64,000 bases of DNA from contig NC_054690.1 of NCBI RefSeq assembly GCF_011074885.1, positions 3,291,001 through 3,355,000 on the forward strand, written 5' to 3'. The DNA comes from Brettanomyces bruxellensis (lineage: Eukaryota > Ascomycota > Pichiomycetes > Pichiales > Pichiaceae). Under the pieces are notes generated by a model. The model saw nothing but the letters and a program-made list of their open reading frames with translations. It did no database searches and had not been told where the DNA came from. Positions within the stretch are counted from its first letter, which is position 1. Each line of letters opens with the position of its first letter. Position numbers and translations under genes: made by a program. This document shows, one piece after another, positions 39,599-50,257 of the stretch.

Positions 39599-40846
39599 GA
39601 AATTTGTGAGCAGGCTTTTGATGGCCCTTCCACTCTTTTGATTTCTCTTTCTGTCGCTTTTATAAATGATTATGTACTAACTATATAGACAGATGGATAG
39701 AGGGTCAATCTAATGACTTGTTACAATGTAACCCTTAAATAGTAGCACGAAGCACTATAATAAATGAGTTATGGGAACACAAGTCTATTTATACGAGTAA
39801 AATGAGGTAGGGGTACATCAAAGTTCTCTCCGCGGCAAGGCTTATATTATTATTTCAACTTTTTTTCAATTGTGTATTGTTGCACAACCCTTACCGATGG
39901 TTGATCTAGTTAAAAGTTAGCATTTAAATGAAAAAACGGCTTTAAGGGAAGTTCATATCGTTTGGTGATTTAACTACCATTTTTAATTTTTTTTTAATTT
40001 TTTAATTTTTCTTTTGCTTCTAGCCTTCCCTATAGCCGCTAAGAGTAAGTTGAATAACGGGATCGTTCTTCTTTTTTTCCCCCTTAAACATAAGCAATAG
40101 TGAAATCCAACAGTTGAATCAGTAAGTTGTGGTTTAGTTTGTCTTGAATGATATGTTATAAGGAAAAATGGAGATAAACCTCTTGGCTTTTAATAATAAA
40201 ACCAAGACGGATTTTGGCAGATCTGATCGAAGATCTAACAAAATATAGCACATTGTTTAACCTCCGCAGTTTTTTATTTGCAACCATTTGATATGAAAAG
40301 TCGTCCATTATTCTTCGTTTATGGTATTTTTTCATCCTACTACTTACTTACTACCCAATAATCCGCAAATACAGGGAAAGTAAGCGGGGCATAAATTTCT
40401 GGGCCATAAAAAATTATTTTAGCAGTAGTTTTTAGCTTTCATTTTCTTTCGCTCCAGTCGTGCAGTATTAGTATTTCATATATTTTTTTGAGAGCTAACC
40501 GCCAAGATGGACTTTTGCGAAAAAAGATTCCTAATTAGTCGACCGGGGTAGGATATCAGCTTTCTTAGCGGGTAGTACCCAGCAAGAATTATATGTTTCC
40601 CATTATTCTTGTGCCGATTTCACGTTAATCTTTGTTTTCTAGGTGAAGCCAATCAATGCATAATCGGGAACGCTTAGTGGTGCACCTCCGCTTGCCCTGG
40701 CGGATTATCAATCCAATTGTAAAATGTTGACGGTATAAAAGGGGCCAGTACTGCTGTTCATCATGAGGTACCACTCAAGTGTATTTTTACTTATAAATTC
40801 AAACTACAAGACATTACACAGCACAATACTCTTTAATCAAATATAA
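39599..40846. other. UGA1 promoter region
   Basis: About 1.25 kb with many T-runs. It holds a TATA box near the gene, a GATAA element (TTATC 40705-40709), a GGCGG sequence at about 40699-40703, a GGGTAGTACCC palindrome near 40571, and two AGATCT sites at 40219 and 40231. No other gene is seen. Confidence 0.5.
40705..40740 (+). promoter_or_regulatory. UGA1: GATA element and TATA box of UGA1
   Basis: TTATC (reverse GATAA) at 40705-40709 and TATAAAA at 40734-40740, the latter 107 bp before the start codon. GATA factors drive nitrogen-catabolite-repressed genes in yeasts, which fits GABA use. A GGCGG stretch just upstream could be a zinc-cluster (Uga3-like) site, but I cannot confirm this. Confidence 0.55.
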
Positions 40847-42265
40847 ATGTCTACATACGCTGATAAATACTTCCCTGGTGAGCCAGATGCTCCAAAGGTT
40901 GTTACCAAGACCATTCCAGGTCCAAAGGGTGCGGCTGCTATCAAGTCTCTATCTGAGGTTTTTGATACCAGATGCCTGACTTTCCTTGCTGATTACAGCA
41001 AGTCATGCGGTAACTTTATCGTCGATGCTGACGGAAACGTTCTTTTGGATGCTTACTGTCAGATCGCTTCCATTGCTATGGGATACAACAACCCTAATTT
41101 GATTAAGGTTGCCAAATCTGAAAAGATGCTCAGAGCTCTTGTTGACAGACCAGCATTAGGTAACTTCGCTGGTGTTGATTACGAGGAAATCCAGAGGGAT
41201 ATTCTCAAGTACGCACCAAAGGGTCAAAAGTACGTCTGGAACGGATTGTCCGGTGCAGATGCTAATGAGTTGGCCATGAAAGCTGTTTTCATGAACTACC
41301 AATCCACGAGGAGAGGTTATGACAAGCCATTTACCGCAGAGGAGAAGAAGTCCTGCATGCAAAACTTACCACCTGGAAATCCAGAGTTGGCAGTTCTATC
41401 ATTCAAGAGATGCTTCCACGGTAGATTATTTGCAACAGCTTCCCTAACGAGATCGAAGCCATTACACAAGATGGATATGCCAGCATTCCATTGGCCAACC
41501 GGTGAATTCCCATCTTACAAGTACCCTCTTCCAGAAAATGTCGAATACAACAAAAAGGAAGACGAGAGATGCTTGAAGACTGTTGAGGACCAGTTCAAGA
41601 ACTGGCACTGCCCAATTGCCGCTGTTATCGTTGAACCTATTCAATCCGAAGGTGGTGACAACCATGCAGATGCAGCTTTCTTCCAGGGTCTTAGAGACAT
41701 AACCTTGAAATATGGTGCTAAGCTCATTATTGATGAGGTTCAGACTGGATGCGGTGGTACCGGTATTATGTGGGCACATGAGAGATACAACATTACTCCA
41801 CCTCCAGATCTTGTCACCTTCTCCAAGAAGATGCAATCATCTGGTTACTTCTTCCATGACCCAGAGATGGTGCCAAACTTGCCATACAGACAGTTCAACA
41901 CCTGGTGCGGTGATCCAAAGAACATTATAATGGCTGGTGCCATTATGAAGGAGATCAACGAGCACGGTTTACTGCCCGCATTGAGAGAGACAGGTCTTTA
42001 CTTCTATTCCAAGTTGGAGGAATTACAGAATAAATACCCACAGATTCTCAGCAACTTGAGAGGTAAAGGTAAGGGATGCTTCTTAGCATTTGATATGCCA
42101 ACTCCTGAGAAGAGAGCTAAGTTCCTATCCGATATGAGACTGAACGGTGTCAACATGGGAGATTGTGGCCAGCTAGGTGTCAGATTAAGACCAGGCTTAA
42201 CCTTCAACAAGAAGCATGTTGATATCTTCATTCCAATTATGGACAAGGTTCTTTCTAACCTATAA
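40847..42265 (+). CDS. UGA1: 4-aminobutyrate aminotransferase (GABA transaminase)
   Basis: 472 residues (S. cerevisiae 471). PLP enzyme converting GABA and 2-oxoglutarate to succinate semialdehyde and glutamate, the first step of GABA use as nitrogen source, in the cytosol. Class III aminotransferase features: WNGLSGADANELAMKA (131-146), IIDEVQTGCGGTG (294-306) with Asp296 for the pyridine nitrogen, and the PLP lysine in TFSKKM (327-328). The first ATG gives MSTYADKYFPGEPDAP, which matches the family start. Codon use is strongly biased (AGA, GGT, TTG, CCA, AAG) compared with neighbouring genes, indicating high expression. Upstream TATA and GATA elements suggest nitrogen control. Confidence 0.96.
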   Translation: MSTYADKYFPGEPDAPKVVTKTIPGPKGAAAIKSLSEVFDTRCLTFLADYSKSCGNFIVDADGNVLLDAYCQIASIAMGYNNPNLIKVAKSEKMLRALVDRPALGNFAGVDYEEIQRDILKYAPKGQKYVWNGLSGADANELAMKAVFMNYQSTRRGYDKPFTAEEKKSCMQNLPPGNPELAVLSFKRCFHGRLFATASLTRSKPLHKMDMPAFHWPTGEFPSYKYPLPENVEYNKKEDERCLKTVEDQFKNWHCPIAAVIVEPIQSEGGDNHADAAFFQGLRDITLKYGAKLIIDEVQTGCGGTGIMWAHERYNITPPPDLVTFSKKMQSSGYFFHDPEMVPNLPYRQFNTWCGDPKNIIMAGAIMKEINEHGLLPALRETGLYFYSKLEELQNKYPQILSNLRGKGKGCFLAFDMPTPEKRAKFLSDMRLNGVNMGDCGQLGVRLRPGLTFNKKHVDIFIPIMDKVLSNL

Positions 42266-42851
42266 GAAACTTAATTAGCATTTACATACTCCAGAAGAAT
42301 GAGACGAATGAAAACATTTAAGAATTAATTAATTTGATGAAAATGTACGCCGTAAAAAAAAGACCGATTAAACTAAGCCCTAGTGGAGTTTACGGGAAAG
42401 TATTAAAATGATATGTATGTTTAGCTGCTATATCTAGAAGTTCTTACCTGAATTCTTTATTTTAGGTATTCCGCATCCAATTCGCTGCACAAACAACTCT
42501 GGTGCAAACATTATTTTTCTCGTTTTCCGGTAAATTAAATTCTTGATTTGTTAAACTTTTTTTGTGCCTTTTGATGGGAGGGATTTCATTGATTTACGAA
42601 CAAAAAGGGATTTTTTGTCTTCAATATATGCCTTATCTTTTATCCTTTGTTTCGTTGCAGGAACTCCACCTGGATATAACTCCAAAGTAAGAAGATAACC
42701 AAAAATGAGAGAGATTAGAATTCATGATATAATATTATATCTCTTTTTGGTTGGCATCGACATGCTATCCAGATATAGAATACAAACCCTATTTTCATTC
42801 ATACAGAAAAACATCAACTTTGGTAAGTAAAATAAAAGTTAACAAGACAGG
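42266..42851. other. Intergenic: UGA1 3' region and hydrolase promoter
   Basis: AT-rich with T-runs near 42558. No gene is recognised. Confidence 0.45.
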
Positions 42852-43994
42852 ATGGAGTTACTAACAAGTGGATTAGTGTTATTTTTATTAATTGATATTG
42901 TTGTATCAGGATTTATCGAGCCACTTGATTCTAAAGACAAACCATCCCAAAAAGGAACTCTTAACCAACATATTTTGCTTCGTGTAATCAAAAATCATAT
43001 AAACAGCACAATCCCACTCAATACAAGGAACCCCAGTTACTCCTTTATTTCAAACACTGTTTGGAGACGCTGGTACAATATTCGTCAATTTTTCCAATGC
43101 CACAATGGTACAGATATGAGCCAACTTCAGGAACGCTCAGAAGGAGTTTGGATTAGAAAATGTTTTAGAATAAAAGATAAGCCAGATCTAGTTATATTTT
43201 TTATTCCAAATATTATGCTTTTTAGTGCAGAGCCTTATGTTTATGTCGAATATCTCACGACGTTACATGGCTTACTTCTGATGCAGGGATTCGACAACCC
43301 GGCCGTTTTTCTTACGAAAGTTCAAAGAGAATCCGAAGGATGGAGTTATCAATACTATTTGGAGAGTATAATACATATTTGGATCAAAATAACTACATTA
43401 TATCCAGATGCAAAATTTGTACTGGCTGGAAGTTCAATCTCAGCCACCTTGATCATATCTGTACTTGAGCATATTGCTTCGGAGGAAAATCCGACCGCTA
43501 AACCTTATGGGGCTATTTTAATCTCTCCAATTCCAATATGGCATATAAATAATGGGAGGAATGCCTCAATGAGTAGAAAAAATAAGGGTGATTTTATCAC
43601 CGCTTCCTTATTGAAAAAAATATCCTCTATGTGCTTGTCAGAGGAGATGTCATATGAGAAATTTACGAATGAGAGATGGAAAAATGCTTTTCCTGAAGGC
43701 GGAATAGTACTTTCATATGGTAGCTGTGAAATAGACTTACCTGAAATCAAGCAATTAGCTTTTGAGCTAGGAAAATTTGGACGAGTTAAATCCCTAGAAA
43801 GAGCCGATGGAATCCACTGCTGGCCAATGATATCATTCCTTACAGAAGATGCACAAGATGAGAAAGAAGATAGTTGCTTTGTTTTGGCCGGAATTATAGC
43901 CAGAATGATTGTATGGCAAATGACGGCATATATGTCTCCTAAATTTGCAAGAAATTCTATGAATGTTCTTACGATAGATGATTCGCATATTTAA
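42852..43994 (+). CDS. Say1-like alpha/beta hydrolase with altered catalytic motifs
   Basis: 380 residues. An N-terminal signal or anchor (MELLTSGLVLFLLIDIVVSG) points to the ER. The fold resembles the fungal steryl acetyl hydrolase (Say1) family: the stretch DLVIFFIPNIMLFSAEPYVYVEYL lies where the family has VYYFHGGAY...Y-F-Y-M-E-F-L, then LLLMQGFDNPAVF, YPDAKFVLAGSSISATLII (family RICFAGDSAGGTLV), and RADGIHCWPM with the catalytic-like His322. The nucleophile Ser195 sits in GSSIS instead of GDSAG, and the oxyanion HGG is replaced by FIPN. So the serine and histidine remain but the oxyanion hole is changed; activity is uncertain. A candidate acid is Glu293 or Asp295. It could be a degenerate or neofunctional member. 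Confidence 0.65.
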   Translation: MELLTSGLVLFLLIDIVVSGFIEPLDSKDKPSQKGTLNQHILLRVIKNHINSTIPLNTRNPSYSFISNTVWRRWYNIRQFFQCHNGTDMSQLQERSEGVWIRKCFRIKDKPDLVIFFIPNIMLFSAEPYVYVEYLTTLHGLLLMQGFDNPAVFLTKVQRESEGWSYQYYLESIIHIWIKITTLYPDAKFVLAGSSISATLIISVLEHIASEENPTAKPYGAILISPIPIWHINNGRNASMSRKNKGDFITASLLKKISSMCLSEEMSYEKFTNERWKNAFPEGGIVLSYGSCEIDLPEIKQLAFELGKFGRVKSLERADGIHCWPMISFLTEDAQDEKEDSCFVLAGIIARMIVWQMTAYMSPKFARNSMNVLTIDDSHI

Positions 43995-44474
43995 ATTCTG
44001 TTATACTGCATGCTACCTACGAAACTTGAAACAATACTTCACGGGGCATCGATTGACGTTAATCGTCGATATCGCCTTTGAAAAAAAGAAAAAAAATTTG
44101 ACTTCAGAAATTTTTTCATTGTTCCAAGTATTTTATTTTTTTGTTTTATATATTTTTTTTCTGTTGAAAAATTAAATACTGGGAGAAACCAACCTTAACG
44201 CATGTAGTTAAGCGATTCAAGCATGACACTGGTAACAAATACCAATATTTTCAAAAGACATAATTATAAGCCATTATAATTTGTTACTTGGGGGGAAAAT
44301 AACAAGGAATTTGCGTCAAAAATTGGATCGTTCATTACCGTGGCGGTTGATCTGTATATATTATACCTTAGTCACCCACTTATTTGTACATAGCATAGAC
44401 CATATCAATAGTGGTCTTGGGTTTTAGACATTATTTATTCGGAATTTGTGACTAAATTTTTGACGAGGAAAGAC
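43995..44474. other. Intergenic: hydrolase 3' region and RPO41 promoter
   Basis: T-rich to about 44175, then mixed. A short open frame here is low complexity. No gene is called. Confidence 0.45.
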
Positions 44475-47400
44475 ATGTTGGCTCGTTGTTCTGCAAAAAG
44501 ATTAACACCTTATAGGTTCTTGCTCCTTAAAACTTCGACAAAATTGCATAGCATTAGATTTGCCACCTCCCTGAGGAAAACGCCGACATCTTTGGATGAT
44601 ATTTATAGCAAGTTAAGGGAACCGGTATCGACAGATAAATATGTTGGTGATTCATTTCGGCTTTCATCTTCCGTGGATAATGTTTTGACGCCAGTTAACA
44701 TTACTGCAGTCCAGAGATGGAGTTTATTTACAGCATGCTTAAAATCCAGAGATTACGAAAGAGCCGATCTGATTCTTCAAAACCTTTCCACACAAAGTAG
44801 TGTGAATAATCCATACTATCAAGATGGCATTTGTGAGTTTTTGGCTTGTTGGGGACAAGAGGAAAATATCACAATAGGTGCTGTCAGAAGTTGGCTCAAT
44901 CGTATGTCTTCTGTTAACGAGTCTTTTCAGAAAGACCCCAGAGTTTACGCATGGATGATTAGAATTTTGTTTCAGAAGGGAGAAGATGCCGAGACAGCTA
45001 TGAAGGAACTTGCATACTATAAATTAGCTGCATATGGGAACAAGAATTCGGACGTTTTGAGGTATATTAACATTGTGGGCGTTTTTAATGTTAAAAAATT
45101 GGTCACGTATGACCCAAACTTAAGAGAATCCATTCCTGATGACTACAAGGATCTTTTCAATATACTATTGTCACATCCAAATTATCCTACGCAAAGCAAA
45201 GTGCTGGAGACATCAAACAGTGATACTACCAGCAAGGAAATTTCTCAGAATGAGGGGATTACACCAAAAACCGAAGGAGGATTCGAGTATAAACTTTCCA
45301 CAGAAAAAACAAATAAAATAGAAAATAAAGACAAGAAGGATAACCTACAAGAGCATATGGTCAACAAAAAAGCTCTATTTGAAGCAAACAAATTAGTAGA
45401 AGGGGAGCGAGACGATAATGATCTAGATGTCGCAACTATTATTAAGGAAGCACAACAAAATGTTATTAACATTGACAAAGAAAACAAGGCAATTGATAAT
45501 GGCATTGTAGAATTAAAATCTGTCTCAACCTGGAACTTGAAAGCTATAAGACATTCTTTGTTAGGATTGGTTGACACGTATCACCAAGGAAAATTTATTA
45601 GACAGTTTATCGAAGCTGTTGAAGAGGCTAATTTGGATGTTGACACGGATGCGGTCATGAAATGTGCCAATGCTGGAAAACAGGTTAACTTCTTTGATAT
45701 TAAGGAATCCCTACCTTTTGAACAACGCGAAAAATTCGATAAAGTTTTAGATGAGATTTCGGAGGAGAGACAAATTTTGCTCGAAGGTACCACAATAGAG
45801 GCTGCTAAAGCTAAATGGGATCATGAGTTTGAAAATCTTAAGGATAAATCCATGCCATCTTCAGTCGGCTCATATCTTCATAATTGGATGGAACAGCTAA
45901 CACCATTAATTGAGAAGGATGTTGATGAATATGAAAAGGCCAAAATATATTTTGCTGCATTGAAAGCAAAAAAGAATGTTGACAGATTGTCTAACTATGA
46001 TGAAGAAAGGTACAGGGAGAAAATGAAATATGGTCCATTTATCAGCTTGATGAAACCCGAGAAGGTTGCCATCATAACGATTTTAGAAGTCATGAAGAAC
46101 TGTGTGACATCAGATATTGCAAGAGGTGTTCCTGTTTCTAAGGTTGTGATGTCCGTCTCAAAGTCTCTTGAGCTGGAGTACAAATCTGAGAAGGTTTTGG
46201 CATCTGATGTGGATGTTTACAAAAATTTTAGGGCGATTAGAAAAACCCCAGAATTCAAAAGATTCCTTAGAAGCAAGCAGGCCGAGAAGATTATAAGGGC
46301 AGCCGAGAGGAAGTCCTTGAGAAATAATAGCATCGAGACTGAAACCTCTCAATTACTATGGGATGCGGACTCTCATTGCCGAGTTGGATCTGCATTAATC
46401 TCCATGCTATTACAGATTGCTAAAGTGGATGTAGAGGGTGTGGATCCCAAGACTAGCGAGGTGAAAAAGGCTTTGGCACCGGCATTTTATCACACATATG
46501 ATTTTCAAAATGGTGGTAAGGTGGGTGTGATTAAGGTGAACCAAAGATTTTCCTCTAAACTTGGAAAGGACAGACTTGATCAATCCATTCAAGCTCAATA
46601 CTTGCCTATGATTGCGAGACCTAGACCTTGGACAACATATAATGACGGTGGTTATTATTTGAAACGTTGTCTAGTGCTTCGTTCAAAAAATGCACCCGAG
46701 CAGTTTGCATATGCGAAGGCTGCCGCTATGAGTGGTAAGATGGACAAAGTTCTTAGTGGTCTGAATGCTCTGGGGAACACATCATGGACAGTCAATAAAA
46801 GAATTCTTGAGTTGATGACACAGGTCTGGAATACTGGCAAGGCATTTCTTGAGATTCCAAAAGCGGAAGAAAAACTTATTTTACCCAAACCTCCGGCGAA
46901 AGGTGCAGAACCAATAGAGATATTCAGATACAGAAGGGACTGCCGAGATAAGTGTAATGCATTTGCCAAGGATAGGTCTATGAGATGCGATATGAACTAT
47001 AAATTGGAGATTGCCAGGGCATTTCTGGGGGAGAGAATATTCTTTCCACATTCTCTTGATTTCAGAGGTAGGGCTTATCCTATTCCTCCAAACTTCAATC
47101 ACCTAGGAAATGACTTGACTAGAGGATTATTGCGTTTTTGGGTAGGGAAGAAGCTTGGAGCAGATGGATTAAGATGGCTCAAGATACATTGCTGTAATTT
47201 AATGGGTAATGATAAGATATCCTTAGATGACAGAGTTAAATACACCGAAGAACATATGAATGAAATTATAGACTCGGTGGAGCATCCATTTGATGGAAAG
47301 AAGTTTTGGGTGGAAGCTGATCACCCATGGCAATTTCTGGCTACCGCAATGGAACTTAAAGATGCCATGGAATTACCGGATCCTACACAATTTGTTTCAC

Positions 47401-48608
47401 ATCAACCAGTTCATCAGGATGGAACATGTAATGGCTTACAACACTATGCGGCTCTTGGTGGTGATATAGAAGGAGCAGAGCATGTGAACTTGGTGCCAAA
47501 CGATAAACCTTCGGATATTTATACACGTGTGTCAAAGATAGTTCAGCAGATGGTTGATGAAGATGCCGAAAAAGGTGTCCCGGATGCCAGAAGAACTCAG
47601 AATATCATTACAAGGAAGTTGGTTAAGCAGACCGTGATGACCAGTGTGTACGGTGTTACATATGTCGGGGCAAGAGCACAGATTGTCAAGAGACTGAAGG
47701 AAATCGATTTCGATGAAGATCATCTCTCCGATTGCTCTGCATATTTAACGGATAAAGTCTTAAAAGCGATTCGAAAACTCTTTGATGGCGCTCATGCTAT
47801 TCAGGACTGGCTCGCTCTTGCTGCTAAGAGAATCAGTAAGAGTATACGTCTCGATATTGATGTAAACGATGACACGGAATATATTTCTTCCGTGATATGG
47901 ACGTCACCTCTGGGCCTCCCAGTTGTCCAACCTTATAGGAAGTTCAAATCGAGGCAGATACATACAAACCTTCAGACAATGGTCATCAATGATCCATATG
48001 AAATCAAAAAAGTTGATGCAAGGAAGCAGGCTCAGGGATTTCCTCCAAATTTTGTTCATTCATTAGATGCTACGCACATGCTTATGTCTGTGAACCGCTG
48101 TCGTGAGCATGGATTATCTTTTTCATCCGTTCATGATTCTTACTGGACTCACGCAGCAAATATAACTCTGATGAATAAAATTTTGAGGGAGGAATTTGTG
48201 AAGCTTCACAAAAACGATTTGGTTTCGAAACTGAGGAGCGAATTTATGAAGAGGTACGGTGATAATGTTTTAATAATTGAGGTGCCTAAGAATAGCAAAG
48301 TTGCTAATGCTGTGAAAGCATACAGAGCGGCGATGTCGAAAAAGCTTGGAAGAACAATATCATTAAAAGATGAAATTAATATTGAAAGGGAAAGAAGAAA
48401 TTTACTTCACTCAAAAGACCCCAGCCAGGTGAAATTGGGTCAAGAGCTAAAGAGCCCTCTTGAAATATTCAGAGAAACAGAATATAACATGGATCGAGAT
48501 GAAAAAGGCACATTTCGTATTTTGGCACCATTTGATCTACCACCAGTTCCCCCAAGGGGATCATTTGATGTTTCAATAGTCAAGCAGAGCCAATACTTCT
48601 TTTCATGA
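44475..48608 (+). CDS. RPO41: Mitochondrial DNA-directed RNA polymerase
   Basis: 1377 residues from the ATG at 44475 (S. cerevisiae 1351). A T7-type single-subunit polymerase that transcribes mtDNA with Mtf1 and makes replication primers. The N-terminus (MLARCSAKRLTPYRFLLLKTS) is a basic mitochondrial presequence; the frame continues upstream but has only a GTG there. A PPR-like N-terminal extension follows. The polymerase core shows HSLDFRGRAYPIPPNFNHLG, then motif A HQDGTCNGLQHYAALGGD (Asp982), motif B RKLVKQTVMTSVYGVTY (Lys1051), FVHSLDATHML and motif C SSVHDSYWTH (Asp1221). All catalytic residues are present. CTG at 47337-47339 codes a leucine that is conserved in PWQFLAT. Confidence 0.97.
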   Translation: MLARCSAKRLTPYRFLLLKTSTKLHSIRFATSLRKTPTSLDDIYSKLREPVSTDKYVGDSFRLSSSVDNVLTPVNITAVQRWSLFTACLKSRDYERADLILQNLSTQSSVNNPYYQDGICEFLACWGQEENITIGAVRSWLNRMSSVNESFQKDPRVYAWMIRILFQKGEDAETAMKELAYYKLAAYGNKNSDVLRYINIVGVFNVKKLVTYDPNLRESIPDDYKDLFNILLSHPNYPTQSKVLETSNSDTTSKEISQNEGITPKTEGGFEYKLSTEKTNKIENKDKKDNLQEHMVNKKALFEANKLVEGERDDNDLDVATIIKEAQQNVINIDKENKAIDNGIVELKSVSTWNLKAIRHSLLGLVDTYHQGKFIRQFIEAVEEANLDVDTDAVMKCANAGKQVNFFDIKESLPFEQREKFDKVLDEISEERQILLEGTTIEAAKAKWDHEFENLKDKSMPSSVGSYLHNWMEQLTPLIEKDVDEYEKAKIYFAALKAKKNVDRLSNYDEERYREKMKYGPFISLMKPEKVAIITILEVMKNCVTSDIARGVPVSKVVMSVSKSLELEYKSEKVLASDVDVYKNFRAIRKTPEFKRFLRSKQAEKIIRAAERKSLRNNSIETETSQLLWDADSHCRVGSALISMLLQIAKVDVEGVDPKTSEVKKALAPAFYHTYDFQNGGKVGVIKVNQRFSSKLGKDRLDQSIQAQYLPMIARPRPWTTYNDGGYYLKRCLVLRSKNAPEQFAYAKAAAMSGKMDKVLSGLNALGNTSWTVNKRILELMTQVWNTGKAFLEIPKAEEKLILPKPPAKGAEPIEIFRYRRDCRDKCNAFAKDRSMRCDMNYKLEIARAFLGERIFFPHSLDFRGRAYPIPPNFNHLGNDLTRGLLRFWVGKKLGADGLRWLKIHCCNLMGNDKISLDDRVKYTEEHMNEIIDSVEHPFDGKKFWVEADHPWQFLATAMELKDAMELPDPTQFVSHQPVHQDGTCNGLQHYAALGGDIEGAEHVNLVPNDKPSDIYTRVSKIVQQMVDEDAEKGVPDARRTQNIITRKLVKQTVMTSVYGVTYVGARAQIVKRLKEIDFDEDHLSDCSAYLTDKVLKAIRKLFDGAHAIQDWLALAAKRISKSIRLDIDVNDDTEYISSVIWTSPLGLPVVQPYRKFKSRQIHTNLQTMVINDPYEIKKVDARKQAQGFPPNFVHSLDATHMLMSVNRCREHGLSFSSVHDSYWTHAANITLMNKILREEFVKLHKNDLVSKLRSEFMKRYGDNVLIIEVPKNSKVANAVKAYRAAMSKKLGRTISLKDEINIERERRNLLHSKDPSQVKLGQELKSPLEIFRETEYNMDRDEKGTFRILAPFDLPPVPPRGSFDVSIVKQSQYFFS

Positions 48609-48866
48609 TCCAATCGCAGGGGAATGTCAAGAAAAGGGAGTATATGTGTGATGTGGGGAAGAGAAAAAAAAAACTTTTACTACTATTAATATTGTCTTGA
48701 TAAACGTCAACCTTGTATATACTTGATAAAATTTGATTATACTTTGCAAAGGGTAAAAAATATCAAGAATAGCTGTAAAAAATTGTAGGCAGACACTTAA
48801 TTCTATCCTGTATATTTCAATGTTAACGGAAATACAAGAAGAACATCACACGACTTGACTACTATT

Positions 48867-49951
48867 TCAACAACAAATGGATGCAGGAGGTGGTCTTTGA
48901 GGATGATCAACCTTGATAATTTTACCCTGATCCTCTAACACGCTTATCAAACCGGCTAAAGGCTCCAATTCTTTTGGTTCAATCAAGTCAAACTCCCGCA
49001 CGAATGAAATAAAATGTGAAAAGTAAGAGCTCCAGTGCGCTTCTAAAGATAAATGGACTAGTTTGTCAAAATGATTCCAATATATATGGGCCATCATTCG
49101 AAATATCTGTCGGCATATTCCACGAATATCATTAAGGAAAGATGGTGGAAAAGCAATTCCAGCCTTTGTTGGGAAGATTGTCTGGTCATTAATTTTATTA
49201 CTCATCCACGTAAGAGCATATTCAATATACTGATTTGCGGGTAATGAGGCTGTTTTACCGTTTGGCATCATCCAAATGTATTCCGTGTTCGAATCAGCCA
49301 TCATTTTCGGATATTTATCCGGTGTCACATACTCAGCAATTATGCCATAGAACTTGTTGATGTGATTGAAAAATTCAAATGTATTCAACGCCAGCCATTC
49401 ATAATAATCCACATACTTCGGCAGTTGTACAATAGTTTTATACGAACCCTTCACCAAAGCTGTTCTAACAAATGGCTCACACATGAAAAGTGGAAGCTTC
49501 TCCTCTTTCTTGGTCCTTGCATGACGAGAATTTTCCTGATTGACCTCATTGTATTGCTGCTGACGATGCAAATGATGCAAATGATGCTTGGAATTTATAT
49601 TCTGTCCTTTTTGCTTCTGTACCCGACGATTTGGAGAACGACTTTCTGGTCGTGCAGAATCACCTCCATTGTATCGTCTAAAAGAATTATTGGAGTAATT
49701 ACTATTAGAGTATAAACCGGGTTGATTCTGCTGGCTCAGAAGTGAATGACTCGAATTGTTCGCAAGATTTGTGTCCGAGAATTTGTAAACGCCAGTATTT
49801 TTACTGGTATTCGCTTGCTGCTTCTTTTTAGAGTTTCTGGCGAAACCTCTTCAATTAAAGACATGGAAATCTGTTAGTGTCAAGATATCGAAAGAGCAAA
49901 CAAGATTCATCCCCAAACTAGAACTTACCTAAAAGGATTTAAGAATGACAT
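48867..49951 (-). CDS. MOB2: Mob2, partner of Cbk1 kinase (spliced, two exons)
   Basis: Exon 1 is 49951-49929 (23 nt), the intron is 49928-49849, and exon 2 is 49848-48867, giving 334 residues. Mob2 activates the NDR kinase Cbk1 in the RAM network for polarity, septum degradation and daughter-specific Ace2. The spliced start MSFLNPFRGFARNSKKKQ matches yeast Mob2 (MSFFNFKAFGRNSKKNK), confirming the join. The C-terminal Mob domain (CEPFVRTALVKGSYKTIVQLP, EWLALNTFEFF, GIIAEYVTPDKYP, FPTKAGIAFPPSF, LVHLSLEAHWSSYFSHFI) follows Mob2 residue by residue, not Mob1. The Asn/Gln/Ser linker at about 20-115 includes a His-rich patch (HHLHHLH). The family also has an intron here in S. cerevisiae. Confidence 0.94.
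49849..49928 (-). other. MOB2: Intron of MOB2
   Basis: 80 nt, GTAAGT donor, CACTAAC branch sequence, AAG acceptor after TTGA. The junction codon AGA (Arg8) is split 2/1. Confidence 0.9.
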
Positions 49952-50257
49952 TGCTATGTAAAATTATGTGCCTACCTTAAAGTATACCTTGCTAGATATA
50001 TGCAGGCTGTCAAGCTCAAATATACAGAGACTGATCATTTTTCTTCGAACATTCTTAAATTGGAATGAGAAACATCAACATCGATAGTTTTTATTTTTCC
50101 TTTTTTTTCCCCTAAATTTTAATTTTGTTATTATTCTTTCTGAATCAAGTTATACCTTATTCCTTGTTGCAATTCGAAACATCAATTACATCGATAATTA
50201 CAAGATTGATACCAAAAAACTCAAACCTGAGGGTCAATCTTGTGTTGCAGGATAAAT
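49952..50257. other. Divergent promoter between MOB2 and APC1
   Basis: About 306 bp with a T-rich tract at about 50095-50115. No separate gene. Confidence 0.45.

Noticed and set aside
40219..40236. Two AGATCT sites flanking GATCGA upstream of UGA1
   Set aside because: Short palindromic restriction-like hexamers close together; too weak to be a regulatory or mobile-element signal.
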